The notes: generated by a model not told the origin, from the letters alone. DNA of 64,000 nucleotides from Xanthobacter sp. YC-JY1 (GCF_021730305.1 NZ_CP032674.1:4387001-4451000); one strand, 5' to 3'; positions 1-8,294 are shown, numbered from the stretch's first letter. A program made the numbers and translations.

Positions 1-239
1 ATAGGCGTGCCGGCGCCGCGCATGGGCACCTCGTTGAGCATCCGCTCTTCCACTTCGGAGAGGCCGAACAGCTCGGCGGCCTTCTTCGCCAGCGGCTTCA
101 CCAGCTTCATCTGGCCCAGCAGCGCGCCGACGACCAGCACCGGCGACATGCCGCCTATCTCGTCGCAGATGTATTTCCAGGTCCAGCCCTTCTCGCGCTT
201 GATGTCGAGGAGCTTCTCGGTCAGTTGCTCGCGCTTCAT
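1..239 (-). CDS. cynS: Cyanate hydratase (cyanase), N-terminal 79 residues, cut by window edge
   Basis: Cyanase converts cyanate and bicarbonate to ammonia and CO2 in the cytoplasm. The minus-strand frame starting at an ATG at 239 reads MKREQLTEKLLDIK, then a helix-turn-helix-like N-terminal domain with VGALLGQMKLVKPLAKKAAE and a segment ending in LNEVPMRGAGTP. This matches the cyanase fold, in which an N-terminal helical domain precedes the catalytic C-terminal domain. The catalytic Arg/Glu/Ser region lies beyond the window. The gene is not a long open frame here only because the edge removes its end. It sits 44 bp downstream of an ABC transporter of the nitrate/cyanate type, which supports both assignments. 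A GGAG lies 11 nt before the start. Confidence 0.9.
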   Translation of the reverse strand, partial: MKREQLTEKLLDIKREKGWTWKYICDEIGGMSPVLVVGALLGQMKLVKPLAKKAAELFGLSEVEERMLNEVPMRGAGTP

Positions 240-283
240 TTTCTTATGGTCTCCGCTTGGGTTCGGTCGAAGAGGTAAGCCCG

Positions 284-1219
284 TCAGTCGCGCGCGCTGG
301 CGATGGCGGGGAAGGGAATGGTGTTGGCTGGCGCGGGCGCGGCCTCCGGCGGGCAGCCGAGACGCACCACGGGCGGGTGGCGGCGGTCGTAGCCTGCCGG
401 CATCTCCGCCTTGAACGTGCGGCTGCGGGAGACGAGGAAGTCCACGAGGTGGTTACGCACCGCGTAGTAGTTCTCTTCCCGGTGGATGCTGTCGCGGGCC
501 CGCTCCATGGGCAGCGGATTTTCCACCACCTCGGCGATCATCGCCTCCGGCCCGTTGGTCATCAGCACGATCTTGTCGGCGAGGTAGATGGCCTCGTCCA
601 CGTCGTGGGTGATCATAACGACCGTCTGGCCGGTGGACTTGCAGATGCGCCGCACCTCGTCCTGCAACGTGCCGCGGGTGAGCGCATCGAGGGCGGAGAA
701 GGGCTCGTCCATCAGCAGGATCTTCGGCTCGATGGAGAGCGCACGGGCGATGCCCACGCGCTGGCGCATGCCGCCGGAGAGTTCCGCCGGCCGCTTCAGC
801 TCGTTGCCCTTGAGGCCGACGAGATCGATGAAGCGGCGCGCGCGCTCCTCCACCTCGGCGCGCCCCGCCTTCCGCCAGCGGGAGGAAACCGCATAGCCCA
901 CATTGCCGATGACGCTCTTCCACGGCAGCAGCGCATGGCCCTGGAAGATCACCGCGCGATCGAGGCTCGGGCCGGAAATGGCCTGCCCGTCCACCACCAC
1001 CACGCCGTCCGAAGGCTCTTCGAGCCCGGCGAGGATGTTCAGCACCGAAGTCTTGCCGCAGCCGGAATGGCCGATGATGCAGACGAACTCACCCCTCTGC
1101 ACCGGCAGCCACAGATCCTCGAAGATGGTGGTGGAGCCGCCCCCCGGCGCCGGATAGCGCCGGGCGATGCCCTCGATGGAGATGAATTTGGGATCGCTCT
1201 CGGTCTTGGCGTTCTCCAT
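284..1219 (-). CDS. ABC transporter ATP-binding protein, nitrate/cyanate (NrtC/D, CynD) family
   Basis: ATPase subunit of an importer for a small anion, probably cyanate given the adjacent cyanase; nitrate or a sulfonate cannot be excluded. The 311-residue protein has Walker A GHSGCGKT at about 50-57, the signature LSGGMRQ at 147-153 and Walker B ILLMDEP at 167-173, followed by the D-loop SALD and an H-loop TH. I chose the ATG at 1219 because the longer reading frame would run into the permease gene upstream. That ATG lies only 5 nt after the permease stop, so the two are translationally close. It is a single ABC domain without the fused substrate-binding domain found in cyanobacterial NrtC. 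Confidence 0.9.
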   Translation of the reverse strand: MENAKTESDPKFISIEGIARRYPAPGGGSTTIFEDLWLPVQRGEFVCIIGHSGCGKTSVLNILAGLEEPSDGVVVVDGQAISGPSLDRAVIFQGHALLPWKSVIGNVGYAVSSRWRKAGRAEVEERARRFIDLVGLKGNELKRPAELSGGMRQRVGIARALSIEPKILLMDEPFSALDALTRGTLQDEVRRICKSTGQTVVMITHDVDEAIYLADKIVLMTNGPEAMIAEVVENPLPMERARDSIHREENYYAVRNHLVDFLVSRSRTFKAEMPAGYDRRHPPVVRLGCPPEAAPAPANTIPFPAIASARD

Positions 1220-1224
1220 GGCCC

Positions 1225-2064
1225 TCACTCCGGAAACGTCACGCGCTTCTGCAAGCGCGCGAGAATGAGGTCGAGGGCCATGCCGACGACGCCGATGAGC
1301 AGGATTCCGACGATCACATTGGCGATGGAGAGGTTGTTCCACTCGTTCCAAACGAAGTAGCCGATGCCCGTGCCGCCCACGAGCATCTCCGCCGCCACGA
1401 TAACCAGCCAGGCGATGCCGATGGAGATGCGCATGCCGGTGAGGATGGTGGGCGCCGCAGCCGGCAGGATCACGGTGAAGGCGCGCCGCCACGGCCCCAC
1501 CTCCAGTGTGCGCGCCACGTTCAGCCACTCCTTGCGCACCGCCCCAACCCCGAAGGCGGTGTTGATGAGCATGGGCCAGACGGAGCAGATGAAGATGACG
1601 AAGATGGCCGAGAGGGAGGAATCCTTGATGGTGTAGAGGGCGAGCGGCATCCAGGCCAAGGGCGAGATGGGCTTGAGCACCTGGATGAAGGGATCGAGCG
1701 CCCGGTAGGCCAGCGGCGACATGCCGATGAGAAAGCCGATGGGCACCGCCACCAGCACCGCCAGCCCGTAGCCGATGAACACCCGGCCGATGGAATAGAG
1801 CAGCTGGAGGCCGAGGCCCTTGTCATTGGGGCCGTTGTCGTAGAACGGCCGCTTGAGGTTGTCCCAGAGCTTACCCGCCACATCGAGCGGCCCCGGCATG
1901 GCGGACTTGGCGCCCTGGGTCGCGATGCCCATGAGCTTGGCATATTCGGGATCGAGCGCCGGCCCCGAGCTCGCGCTCGGGGTAACGGCGACCTGCCACA
2001 ACGCACAGAAGGCGACGAACAGCAGCACCGAGAGGAGGCCGGCGCGCACGCCGAGGCTCTTCAT
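1225..2064 (-). CDS. ABC transporter permease, nitrate/cyanate (NrtB/CynB) family
   Basis: Inner-membrane permease of the same importer. The 279-residue protein has an N-terminal membrane segment, a roughly 75-residue periplasmic stretch (PSASSGPALDPEYAKLMG onward) and about five further membrane helices. The cytoplasmic coupling loop of BPD_transp_1 proteins is visible as ARTLEVGPWRRAFTVILP. A start at 2100 is also open, but it would overlap the binding-protein gene by 32 nt. The ATG at 2064 has GGAG eight bases upstream and lies 4 nt after the binding-protein stop, so it is preferred. The order binding protein, permease, ATPase, cyanase matches known cynABD-cynS operons. Confidence 0.88.
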   Translation of the reverse strand: MKSLGVRAGLLSVLLFVAFCALWQVAVTPSASSGPALDPEYAKLMGIATQGAKSAMPGPLDVAGKLWDNLKRPFYDNGPNDKGLGLQLLYSIGRVFIGYGLAVLVAVPIGFLIGMSPLAYRALDPFIQVLKPISPLAWMPLALYTIKDSSLSAIFVIFICSVWPMLINTAFGVGAVRKEWLNVARTLEVGPWRRAFTVILPAAAPTILTGMRISIGIAWLVIVAAEMLVGGTGIGYFVWNEWNNLSIANVIVGILLIGVVGMALDLILARLQKRVTFPE

Positions 2065-2068
2065 CCGC

Positions 2069-3433
2069 TCAGCTCCGCTTGATCGCGAAGGAGCTGACAT
2101 ATTCGGCGGGCTTTGCCGGGTCGAACACCTTCCCCATCACCGAGAAGGACTTCATGGTGGTGGCGGGCGGGGTCAGCCCCATCTCCTTCATCACCTTGGC
2201 GGCATCGGTGGCGAGGAAGACCTCGTTGGCGACCTTGGTGTAGTCCACCTCCCCCTTGATCTGACCCCAGCGCTTCATCTGGGTCAGCATCCATACGGCG
2301 AAGCTGTCCCACGGGAAGGGATCGAAATCGACGCGCTTGGGGTCGTCCTTGATGTTGCCGAGCCCGTCCGCATACTTGCCCACCAGCACCTGTTCCAGAA
2401 CGATGGGCGGAGCATTGAGATAGGCCGCCGGCGCGATGGCCTCGGCGATGGCCTTGCGGTTCTCGGCCTTCGAGGCATAGCCGGTGGCATCCACGATGGC
2501 GCGCAGCAGGGCCGCGTAAGTATTCGGCATGGTCGAGATGAATTCGCGGCTGGCCGCGAAGGAACAGCAGGGGTGTCCGTCCCACATGGTCTTGGACAAG
2601 GAATGGATGAAGCCCACGCCGTCGAACACGGCGCGCTGGGCCACGTTGTCCGGGGCGAGGAAGCCGTCGATGTTCTCGGCCCGCAGGTTCGCCACCATCT
2701 CCGGCGGCGGCACCACGCGCAGCTGCACGTCGGTGTCCGGGTCGAGGCCATTCTCGGCGAGGAGATAGCGCAGCAGGTAGTTGTGCATGGAGAAGTCGTA
2801 GGGGATGGCGAACTTCAGCCCCTTCCACGACTTCACGTCCATCTTGTCCTTGTGCTTGATGCCGAGCGTGAAGGACTGGCCGTTGATGTTCTCGATGGCC
2901 GCCGCGACGAACGGGATCGGGTTCGAGCCCAGCCCCTGCGAGATGGCGAGCGGCATGGGCGCCAGCATGTGCGCGGCGTCGTATTCCTTGTTGATGGTCT
3001 TGTCGCGCACCACCGCCCAACCGGCCGTCTTCACCACCTCCACGTTCAGGCCGTGCTTGGTATAGAAGCCCATCGGATGGGCCATGATGATCGGCGTGGC
3101 GCAGGTGATGGGGATGAAGCCGACCTTCAGGTCGGTCTTCTCCGGCTTGCCGGTCTGGGCGAAGGCCTCGGTGGCGGCGTCGAGCGGGAAGAAGGTGGCG
3201 AGGGCCGCCGCCGCGGTGGAGGTGCCGACGGCCTTGAGGAAGGCACGGCGCTTCAGGTCGTTGGGAAACAGCGCCCGCATGAGGCCGGAGGCGACCACCT
3301 CCTTGTAGCGCGCCTCATCGGAGAGCGTCGCAGCCCGCTCCGCCGCCGCATGCTCCTCCGCGCTCGCATGCCGCCCGCACAGGCAGCGGCGCAGCGTGGA
3401 CTTCAGCGAGAACGGGTTGGAAAACATCGACAT
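2069..3433 (-). CDS. Tat-exported ABC substrate-binding protein, NrtA/CynA/CmpA family
   Basis: Solute-binding component of the importer, exported folded through the Tat pathway. The 454-residue protein begins with about 60 residues containing RRCLCGRH, an N-terminal Cys pattern often seen in proteobacterial NrtA-like proteins. The twin-arginine signal KRRAFLKAVG (Arg at 62-63) and a hydrophobic Ala-rich segment follow. The mature part shows the NrtA-type pattern LKVGFIPITCATPIIMAHPMGFYTKH in pieces. GGAGAG lies 5 nt before the ATG at 3433. Specificity within nitrate, cyanate and bicarbonate binders cannot be read from sequence; cyanate is inferred from cynS. A 73-bp gap separates it from the FAD reductase gene upstream, so read-through from that cluster is possible. 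Confidence 0.9.
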   Translation of the reverse strand: MSMFSNPFSLKSTLRRCLCGRHASAEEHAAAERAATLSDEARYKEVVASGLMRALFPNDLKRRAFLKAVGTSTAAAALATFFPLDAATEAFAQTGKPEKTDLKVGFIPITCATPIIMAHPMGFYTKHGLNVEVVKTAGWAVVRDKTINKEYDAAHMLAPMPLAISQGLGSNPIPFVAAAIENINGQSFTLGIKHKDKMDVKSWKGLKFAIPYDFSMHNYLLRYLLAENGLDPDTDVQLRVVPPPEMVANLRAENIDGFLAPDNVAQRAVFDGVGFIHSLSKTMWDGHPCCSFAASREFISTMPNTYAALLRAIVDATGYASKAENRKAIAEAIAPAAYLNAPPIVLEQVLVGKYADGLGNIKDDPKRVDFDPFPWDSFAVWMLTQMKRWGQIKGEVDYTKVANEVFLATDAAKVMKEMGLTPPATTMKSFSVMGKVFDPAKPAEYVSSFAIKRS

Positions 3434-3506
3434 CAGGGCTCTCCGTGAGGGCTTGCGATGGACCAGACGAATGTGACGCTGGGATAGGGCAATGCCCGTG
3501 CCACGC

Positions 3507-4685
3507 TCACCCGGGAACGGGGACGGGCTGCGGGGTGGCGAGCGCCTTGCGCGCCAGCATGTGGCTTTTGGGATCGTTGACGGAGGCGACCGCGACGAGG
3601 CGATCCCCCGCGAAGTACCTGACGCAGAAGCGTCCCGCGGCGACGTCGCCCTCGCATTCGGTGCGGTCGTGCCCGTCGAGAAGGCCGGCGATCTGCAGCT
3701 TCACATCATACTGATCGGACCAGAACCAGGGCACCGGATCGTATGCAACCGCTCCACCGCTGATTGCTTTTGCGGCAGCCTTGGCCTGATCGATCGCATT
3801 CTGCACGGATTCAAGGCGAACCCGCCGGCCGTAGAGCTTGCTCGGGAAGTTGGCCACGTCTCCGGCAGCATAGATGTCGGGCACGCTGGTGCGGGTCGTC
3901 TCATCCACCCGGATGCCGTTTTCCATGACGAGGCCGGCATCGGCGGCGATTTCGCCATTGGGCACCGCGCCCACGGCGGAGAGCACGAGATCGGCCGGGA
4001 GCACCCGCCCGTCGGCGAGCTCCACACCCGTCACGCCGTCCGTGCCCAGAATACGGGCGACGCCGGTGCCGGTGAGGACGGCGACGCCGTGCCCCTCGTG
4101 CAGCAGGCGGGCGAAATCCGAGATGGTGGTGCAGGCGACGCGAGCGAGAAGCCGCGGCGCGCCTTCCACCACGGTCACGTCGAGCCCGAGCGTCTTCGCC
4201 TTGGCGGCGGTCTCCAGCCCGATATAGCCGCCCCCGATGATGACCAGCCGCGCGCCCGGCTGCGCCGCCGCACGGAAGTGCTTCACATCGTCGATGCTGC
4301 GGATGGAGAAAACGCCGGGCAGCTCCGCCCCCGGCACAGGCAGCGCGCGGGCGCGGGTGCCGGTAGCGATCAGCAGTGCGCCGTAGGTGAGACGGGCGCC
4401 ATCGGAAAGCTCCACCTCCTTGCCCACGGGAAAGATGCGGGCGACGCGGGTGGAGAGGCGCATCTCGGCGCCGGCCTCGGCATAGAAGGCGGGCGCCTTC
4501 AGCTCCAGCCGGTCTTCGGTCATCTCGCCGCCGAGATAGGCCTTGGAGAGCGGCGGGCGCTGGTAGGGCAGATAGGGCTCGTCGCCGATGACGATGATGG
4601 GCTTCCCATAGCCCTCCGCCTTAAGGGAGGTGACGGCCTGCGCCGCCGCCTGCCCTGCGCCGATGATGACGAGCGGCGCGCTCAC
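3507..4685 (-). CDS. NAD(P)H/FAD-dependent ferredoxin reductase (BphA4/rhodocoxin reductase type)
   Basis: Cytoplasmic flavoprotein that would pass electrons from NAD(P)H to a ferredoxin or a similar acceptor. The 392-residue protein opens with the FAD dinucleotide fold LVIIGAGQAAAQAV, has the family segment YQRPPLSKAYL, a second Rossmann motif VIIGGGYIGLETAA near residue 150 for NAD(P)H, and the FAD-binding IYAAGDVANF near 275. Start is GTG at 4685; the last bases of the upstream gene form a GTGA overlap, showing tight translational coupling with the HCCA-isomerase-like protein. No ferredoxin, Rieske oxygenase or P450 gene is in the window, so its electron acceptor is unknown. Confidence 0.88.
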   Translation of the reverse strand: MSAPLVIIGAGQAAAQAVTSLKAEGYGKPIIVIGDEPYLPYQRPPLSKAYLGGEMTEDRLELKAPAFYAEAGAEMRLSTRVARIFPVGKEVELSDGARLTYGALLIATGTRARALPVPGAELPGVFSIRSIDDVKHFRAAAQPGARLVIIGGGYIGLETAAKAKTLGLDVTVVEGAPRLLARVACTTISDFARLLHEGHGVAVLTGTGVARILGTDGVTGVELADGRVLPADLVLSAVGAVPNGEIAADAGLVMENGIRVDETTRTSVPDIYAAGDVANFPSKLYGRRVRLESVQNAIDQAKAAAKAISGGAVAYDPVPWFWSDQYDVKLQIAGLLDGHDRTECEGDVAAGRFCVRYFAGDRLVAVASVNDPKSHMLARKALATPQPVPVPG

Positions 4686-5308
4686 GACAGATGCTCCTGT
4701 GCCACCGGCTCCTGCGCCACACCCAGCGCCGCAGCGACGAACAACAGCCGGTCCTGGCCGAAATACATCTCGCCGTTCACGACATAGGTGGGCGAGCCGA
4801 ACACGCCGGCCTCGATGGCAGCGGCGGTGTTGCGGGCGATCTTGTCGGCCGCCTCCACGCTGTCGGAAAGGGTGGCGAGCTTCTCGCCATCCAGGCCCAC
4901 CTCATTGGCGAGGCGAACGAGGTTGTCCCGCTCGGAAATCTGGATGTCCCGCGCCCAGACGGCGGAGAGGCAGGCGCCGATGAGGTCGGCGGGGTCGATG
5001 CCCTCGAGCTGCGCCGCCGCGATGAGCCGGCAGGCGGGAAGCGTATCCGTGGGCCAGAACTTCGGCTCGGTGTTGATGGAGATGCCACGCACCTTGGCCC
5101 AGCGCACGATGTCCTGCTTGCGATAGGCGTTGCGCTGGGGCGACTGCTTCGCCGGGGCGGTGGAGCCGCCCTCGGCGAAGACCTTCAGGATGTCGACGGG
5201 ACGCCACAGGATGTCGGCGCCCGCCGCGCGCGCGATCTCGCGCAGGCGGCCGTGCCCCAGATAGGCATAACCGGACTGGGGGCTGAAATAGCAGATGATC
5301 TCGGGCAC
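4682..5308 (-). CDS. 2-hydroxychromene-2-carboxylate isomerase / kappa-GST-like DsbA-family protein
   Basis: Thioredoxin-fold protein of the DsbA/kappa-GST superfamily. Known members isomerise 2-hydroxychromene-2-carboxylate with glutathione during naphthalene breakdown; many homologues have unknown glutathione-dependent roles. The 208 residues begin IICYFSPQSGYAYLGH, where the usual CxxC is replaced by a Ser-containing active site as in HCCA isomerases. It ends with the cis-proline motif FGSPTYVVNGEMYFGQDRL. I assign a GTG start at 5308 because AGGAG lies 7 nt upstream and the longer frame adds an Arg/Pro-rich non-homologous stretch. It overlaps the FAD reductase by 4 nt. No other naphthalene genes are present, so the substrate is probably different. 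Confidence 0.82.
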   Translation of the reverse strand: MPEIICYFSPQSGYAYLGHGRLREIARAAGADILWRPVDILKVFAEGGSTAPAKQSPQRNAYRKQDIVRWAKVRGISINTEPKFWPTDTLPACRLIAAAQLEGIDPADLIGACLSAVWARDIQISERDNLVRLANEVGLDGEKLATLSDSVEAADKIARNTAAAIEAGVFGSPTYVVNGEMYFGQDRLLFVAAALGVAQEPVAQEHLS

Positions 5309-5330
5309 GGCGGGGCTCCTTTGGCTCGGT

Positions 5331-6194
5331 TCAGCCGAGGGCCGCGGCCGGGTGCCCCTCCTCGATGGGCAGGGACGGATCGCGCGACCACTCGTTCCAG
5401 GAGCCAAAATACATCTTCACGTCCTTCACCCCCGCCTCTTTCAGCGCGAGGAAAGTGTTGGAGGCCCGCGCCCCTTTGAAGCAGTAGAGATAGACGGGGG
5501 TCTCGGGCGAAATGCCCACGGTGGCGCACTCGGCGAGGATCTCGGCGGAGGACTTGAAGCGCGGCCCTTCGGCGGTCGGCTTCATCATGCGGTACCACTC
5601 GATCCACTTGGCACCGGGTATGCGGCCCTTGCGGGGGCAGAAATCCTTGCCATAGGGCGACGAGCTTTCGCCGATCCACTCGTCCACATCGCGCACGTCG
5701 AGCTTGGCGACGGCCGGGTCTTCCACCGCCTTCAGCATGGCGCTGGCATCGATGATGACCTCGCCAGCGGCCTGGTCCACCGGGAAGGTGGCGGCCTTGG
5801 GCTCGGGCACGTCGGTGGAGACGGGAAGGCCCGCGGCCGTCCAGGCGGCGAACCCGCCATGCAGCACCTTCACCTTCGGATAGCCGAGGAAGGTCAGCAG
5901 GAAATAGCCGCGGCAGGACTGGCCGAAGCCGGAATTCATCGACTGCTCGTAGATCACCGCCGTCTCCTTGCCGGAGAGGCCGGCCTTGCCGAAGGCGTCG
6001 GCGAATTTTTCCGTCAGCTCGGCATAGCCCTCGGGGGTCGAGGTGGCGAGGAAGGTGAAGATCTCGTGCAGGTTCACCGCGCCGGGGATGTGCCCGGCGG
6101 CGTAGCTCGCAGGGTCGCGGGTATCGATGACGACGGTGGGCTCGGACAGGATGAGGGTCGACAGATCGGGCGGCGAAATCAGGATTGCGCTCAT
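5331..6194 (-). CDS. Two-domain rhodanese-type sulfurtransferase
   Basis: Transfers sulfane sulfur from thiosulfate or 3-mercaptopyruvate to acceptors such as cyanide or thiols. The 287-residue protein has an inactive N-terminal rhodanese domain (about 8-125, with DTRDPASYAAGHIPGA but no catalytic loop Cys) and an active C-terminal domain (about 140-280) with KLDVRDVDEW and the catalytic loop CFKGARAS. That loop differs from the classic CRKGVT of bovine rhodanese. The ATG at 6194 has GAGGGGA upstream and fits the family start; the longer frame adds 22 unlikely residues. It lies between the acyl-CoA-dehydrogenase-like gene and the HCCA-isomerase-like gene, 22 bp from the latter. Confidence 0.88.
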   Translation of the reverse strand: MSAILISPPDLSTLILSEPTVVIDTRDPASYAAGHIPGAVNLHEIFTFLATSTPEGYAELTEKFADAFGKAGLSGKETAVIYEQSMNSGFGQSCRGYFLLTFLGYPKVKVLHGGFAAWTAAGLPVSTDVPEPKAATFPVDQAAGEVIIDASAMLKAVEDPAVAKLDVRDVDEWIGESSSPYGKDFCPRKGRIPGAKWIEWYRMMKPTAEGPRFKSSAEILAECATVGISPETPVYLYCFKGARASNTFLALKEAGVKDVKMYFGSWNEWSRDPSLPIEEGHPAAALG

Positions 6195-6282
6195 GGTGAT
6201 CCCCTCTTGCGGGTCAGGAGGACACTCTTTCGGAAGGCTCCGGGGGCTTTTGCCCCTCATGTTTTGAAACGGGCGGCCGGCC

Positions 6283-7416
6283 TCAGGCCGGCATCTGGTC
6301 CAGCATCAGCTTCAGCTGCTTGGTGGCCGGCGTGACGATGGCGACGAAATAGGCCTCGCGCAGGCGCCGCTGGCAGCGGGAGGCGCGCACATAGCCGCGG
6401 GCACCGCAGTGGAGCATGGCATTATGGGCGGCCTCGACGCTCTTCTCGCCGGCCAGCAGGCGGGCGGAAACGACACGGCGCCAATAGTCCGGGCTCGTAT
6501 CGAACGGCGTCTCGGCGAGGGTGTTCACTTCCGTTTCCATGGCCGCCAGCGTCTCGCAGAGCTGGTCGGGCTGGACGTCGAGATAGCGGTTCACGTGGCC
6601 GAGCGGCTCCTCGACCTCGCGCATCATGGCGATGCAATCGCGGATGAGGCCGATGGCCATGCCGGCCTGGAGCAGGATGAACCCGGCCCGCATCTTCTTC
6701 ACGAACGACATGGCGTCGTGCGCCAGCACCATGTCGTCGGGAATGAACAGGTCGCGCACCTGCACGCCGTAGGTGCCGGTGCCGTCCATGCCGAGGAACG
6801 GCTCGCAGGGCTTCAGCGTCACGGCCGGCTCGGCGCAATCGATGATGGCCATCACCGGCGCGGCGCCGTCCACGGCGAAGATGCAGCCGAAGAAATGGTC
6901 GGGGCCGAGGTTCGAGACCCAGGGCAGGATGCCCTTCACCTTGTAGCCGCCCTCCACCCGCGTGCCCTTCAACTTCAGCGTCTCGATGCCGAAGAAGGAC
7001 TTCATGGGGTTGGACAAAGCGGTGCCGCCGAGCACGTGGCCTGTAGCGACGGCGGCGAGATATTTGGCGCGCGGCGCCTCGTTCTCGGAATTGATGAGGT
7101 ACCAGACCAAAGTGTTCTGGCACCACGCCATGAAGCCGGTGGCGGCGCAGACCTCGGACACGCGGGACATGCCCTCGATGGCATTGCCCAGCCGGTGGCC
7201 CTGCGACAGATGCAGGCGGAAGGCTCCGGCGTCGGCGAAGCGATGCAGGAGCGTTGCGGGATAGGTGCCCTCGTCGATGGCCCGCGCCCAGGCGGAAAGG
7301 TCGGTCCGCGCGATCTTGCCGATCTCGGCCAGCGCGATGCCGGCATCGAGATCGGCCGCAGCGGGATCATGCGGCGACAAGGCGGTGACGGCGGCGTGCG
7401 GCACAGGCAGCGACAT
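6283..7416 (-). CDS. Acyl-CoA dehydrogenase-like flavoprotein (possible DszC/SfnB-type monooxygenase)
   Basis: Acyl-CoA dehydrogenase-fold flavoenzyme of 377 residues. The N-terminal helical domain, a middle beta-domain (GGTALSNPMKSFFG; VKGILPWVSNLGPDH) and a C-terminal helical domain (GEKSVEAAHNAMLHCGARGYVRA) are all visible. I could not place the catalytic Glu of true acyl-CoA dehydrogenases with certainty. Several proteins of this subfamily (DszC, SfnB) act instead as flavin-dependent monooxygenases on sulfur compounds. No CoA ligase or enoyl-CoA hydratase is next to it, whereas rhodanese and OsmC genes are, so a sulfur-related role is plausible but inferred. It lies 88 bp from the rhodanese gene and 91 bp from osmC on the same strand. 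Confidence 0.72.
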   Translation of the reverse strand: MSLPVPHAAVTALSPHDPAAADLDAGIALAEIGKIARTDLSAWARAIDEGTYPATLLHRFADAGAFRLHLSQGHRLGNAIEGMSRVSEVCAATGFMAWCQNTLVWYLINSENEAPRAKYLAAVATGHVLGGTALSNPMKSFFGIETLKLKGTRVEGGYKVKGILPWVSNLGPDHFFGCIFAVDGAAPVMAIIDCAEPAVTLKPCEPFLGMDGTGTYGVQVRDLFIPDDMVLAHDAMSFVKKMRAGFILLQAGMAIGLIRDCIAMMREVEEPLGHVNRYLDVQPDQLCETLAAMETEVNTLAETPFDTSPDYWRRVVSARLLAGEKSVEAAHNAMLHCGARGYVRASRCQRRLREAYFVAIVTPATKQLKLMLDQMPA

Positions 7417-7507
7417 GGTGATCCTCGACGAGGGGTAGGGCGGGAGCCTGCCCGGACAGCGCCGGGCAGGATGCGGCCGAAGACGGCCGGGGCGTTCGGC
7501 GTCGGGG

Positions 7508-8074
7508 TCAGCCCAGCGCCACCTCCAGGTTCACCGGACGCACGAAGGTGTTGGCGACGGGCGACCACTTGGTGACGTGGGAGATGAGCGCGTCGATCTC
7601 CTCCTTCGGCACCCCGTCGCACTCCATGTCGACCTTCACGCGCACGTCGGTGAAGCCGACCGGCTTCTCGCTCACGTCGCCCGTGCCCCACACGGCGGTG
7701 ATGTTGAGGTCGCCCTCGAGCTGCAGCTCCAGCTTGCGAACGGTCCAGCCGCGATGCACCGCATTGGCGTGGAGGCCCACGGCGAGGCAGGAGCCGAGCG
7801 CGGCCAGAGAAGCCTCGGAGGGGTTGGGGGCTGTGTCGTCACCGAGCAGGCCCGGGGGCTCATCAACGATGTAGGGCTCGAGATTGCGGATGTAATTGGC
7901 GTGGCGGAAGCGGCCTTCGGCGACGGTCTTGCACTTCAGGGTCTTGATGACCTTGGGGTCCGCCTTGCCGGCCGCGATGAGCTTGGCGAGGCCTTCCTTG
8001 TCGATGGGCGCAAGGCAGCCCGTGGTCGCTTCTGGCGCGAGGCAGCCGGTCAGTGCGGTCTGGGGCGCAGTCAT
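7508..8074 (-). CDS. OsmC/Ohr-family peroxidase-like protein
   Basis: OsmC-family proteins reduce organic hydroperoxides or related electrophiles with a pair of cysteines. The 188-residue protein carries both: one in LAALGSCLAVGL near residue 95 and one in VDMECDGVPKEE near 155. The N-terminus is unusual, with TGCLAP repeated twice within the first 23 residues, adding two extra cysteines. The ATG at 8074 has AGGAG upstream; longer frames run through the operator and are rejected. It is the first gene of the minus-strand cluster and faces a TetR gene across a shared operator region, so it is probably repressed by that regulator. Confidence 0.87.
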   Translation of the reverse strand: MTAPQTALTGCLAPEATTGCLAPIDKEGLAKLIAAGKADPKVIKTLKCKTVAEGRFRHANYIRNLEPYIVDEPPGLLGDDTAPNPSEASLAALGSCLAVGLHANAVHRGWTVRKLELQLEGDLNITAVWGTGDVSEKPVGFTDVRVKVDMECDGVPKEEIDALISHVTKWSPVANTFVRPVNLEVALG

Positions 8075-8095
8075 CAGGATCTCCTTGGGTCGTGT

Positions 8096-8113
8096 AGACA
8101 GACCGGTCTGTCT
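8096..8113. promoter_or_regulatory. Perfect 18-bp palindrome, candidate TetR operator O1
   Basis: AGACAGACCGGTCTGTCT is a perfect inverted repeat, 21 bp upstream of the osmC start and about 180 bp upstream of the divergent tetR start. Size and symmetry are typical of TetR-family operators. A near copy lies at 8242-8259. The position, just ahead of the osmC ribosome-binding site, would let a bound repressor block transcription of the minus-strand cluster. Confidence 0.75.
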
Positions 8114-8241
8114 TATGCACGCGCTGTGCCAGATCCGCCGAGGGCCGCGACGGACTGAAGGAGAACTGCGTTTCCTCATGAGAAATAAGGAACTGCGGGA
8201 AAAGTCGGCGGCGCTTGTCCGGCACGTTTCGTGCCTGTAGA

Positions 8242-8259
8242 AAACAGACAGGTCTGTCT
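8242..8259. promoter_or_regulatory. Second copy of the palindrome, candidate TetR operator O2
   Basis: The right half GGTCTGTCT is identical to O1, and the left half AAACAGACA matches O1 at seven of nine positions. It lies 36 bp upstream of the tetR start codon, centre-to-centre about 146 bp from O1. Two operators in one divergent promoter suggest cooperative binding or looping and autoregulation of tetR. A small inverted repeat, GGCACG-TTT-CGTGCC at 8221-8235, lies just beside it. Confidence 0.65.
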
Positions 8260-8294
8260 GAGTGCACGCGAAAGTGGCACATTGGTGAGAAGCG

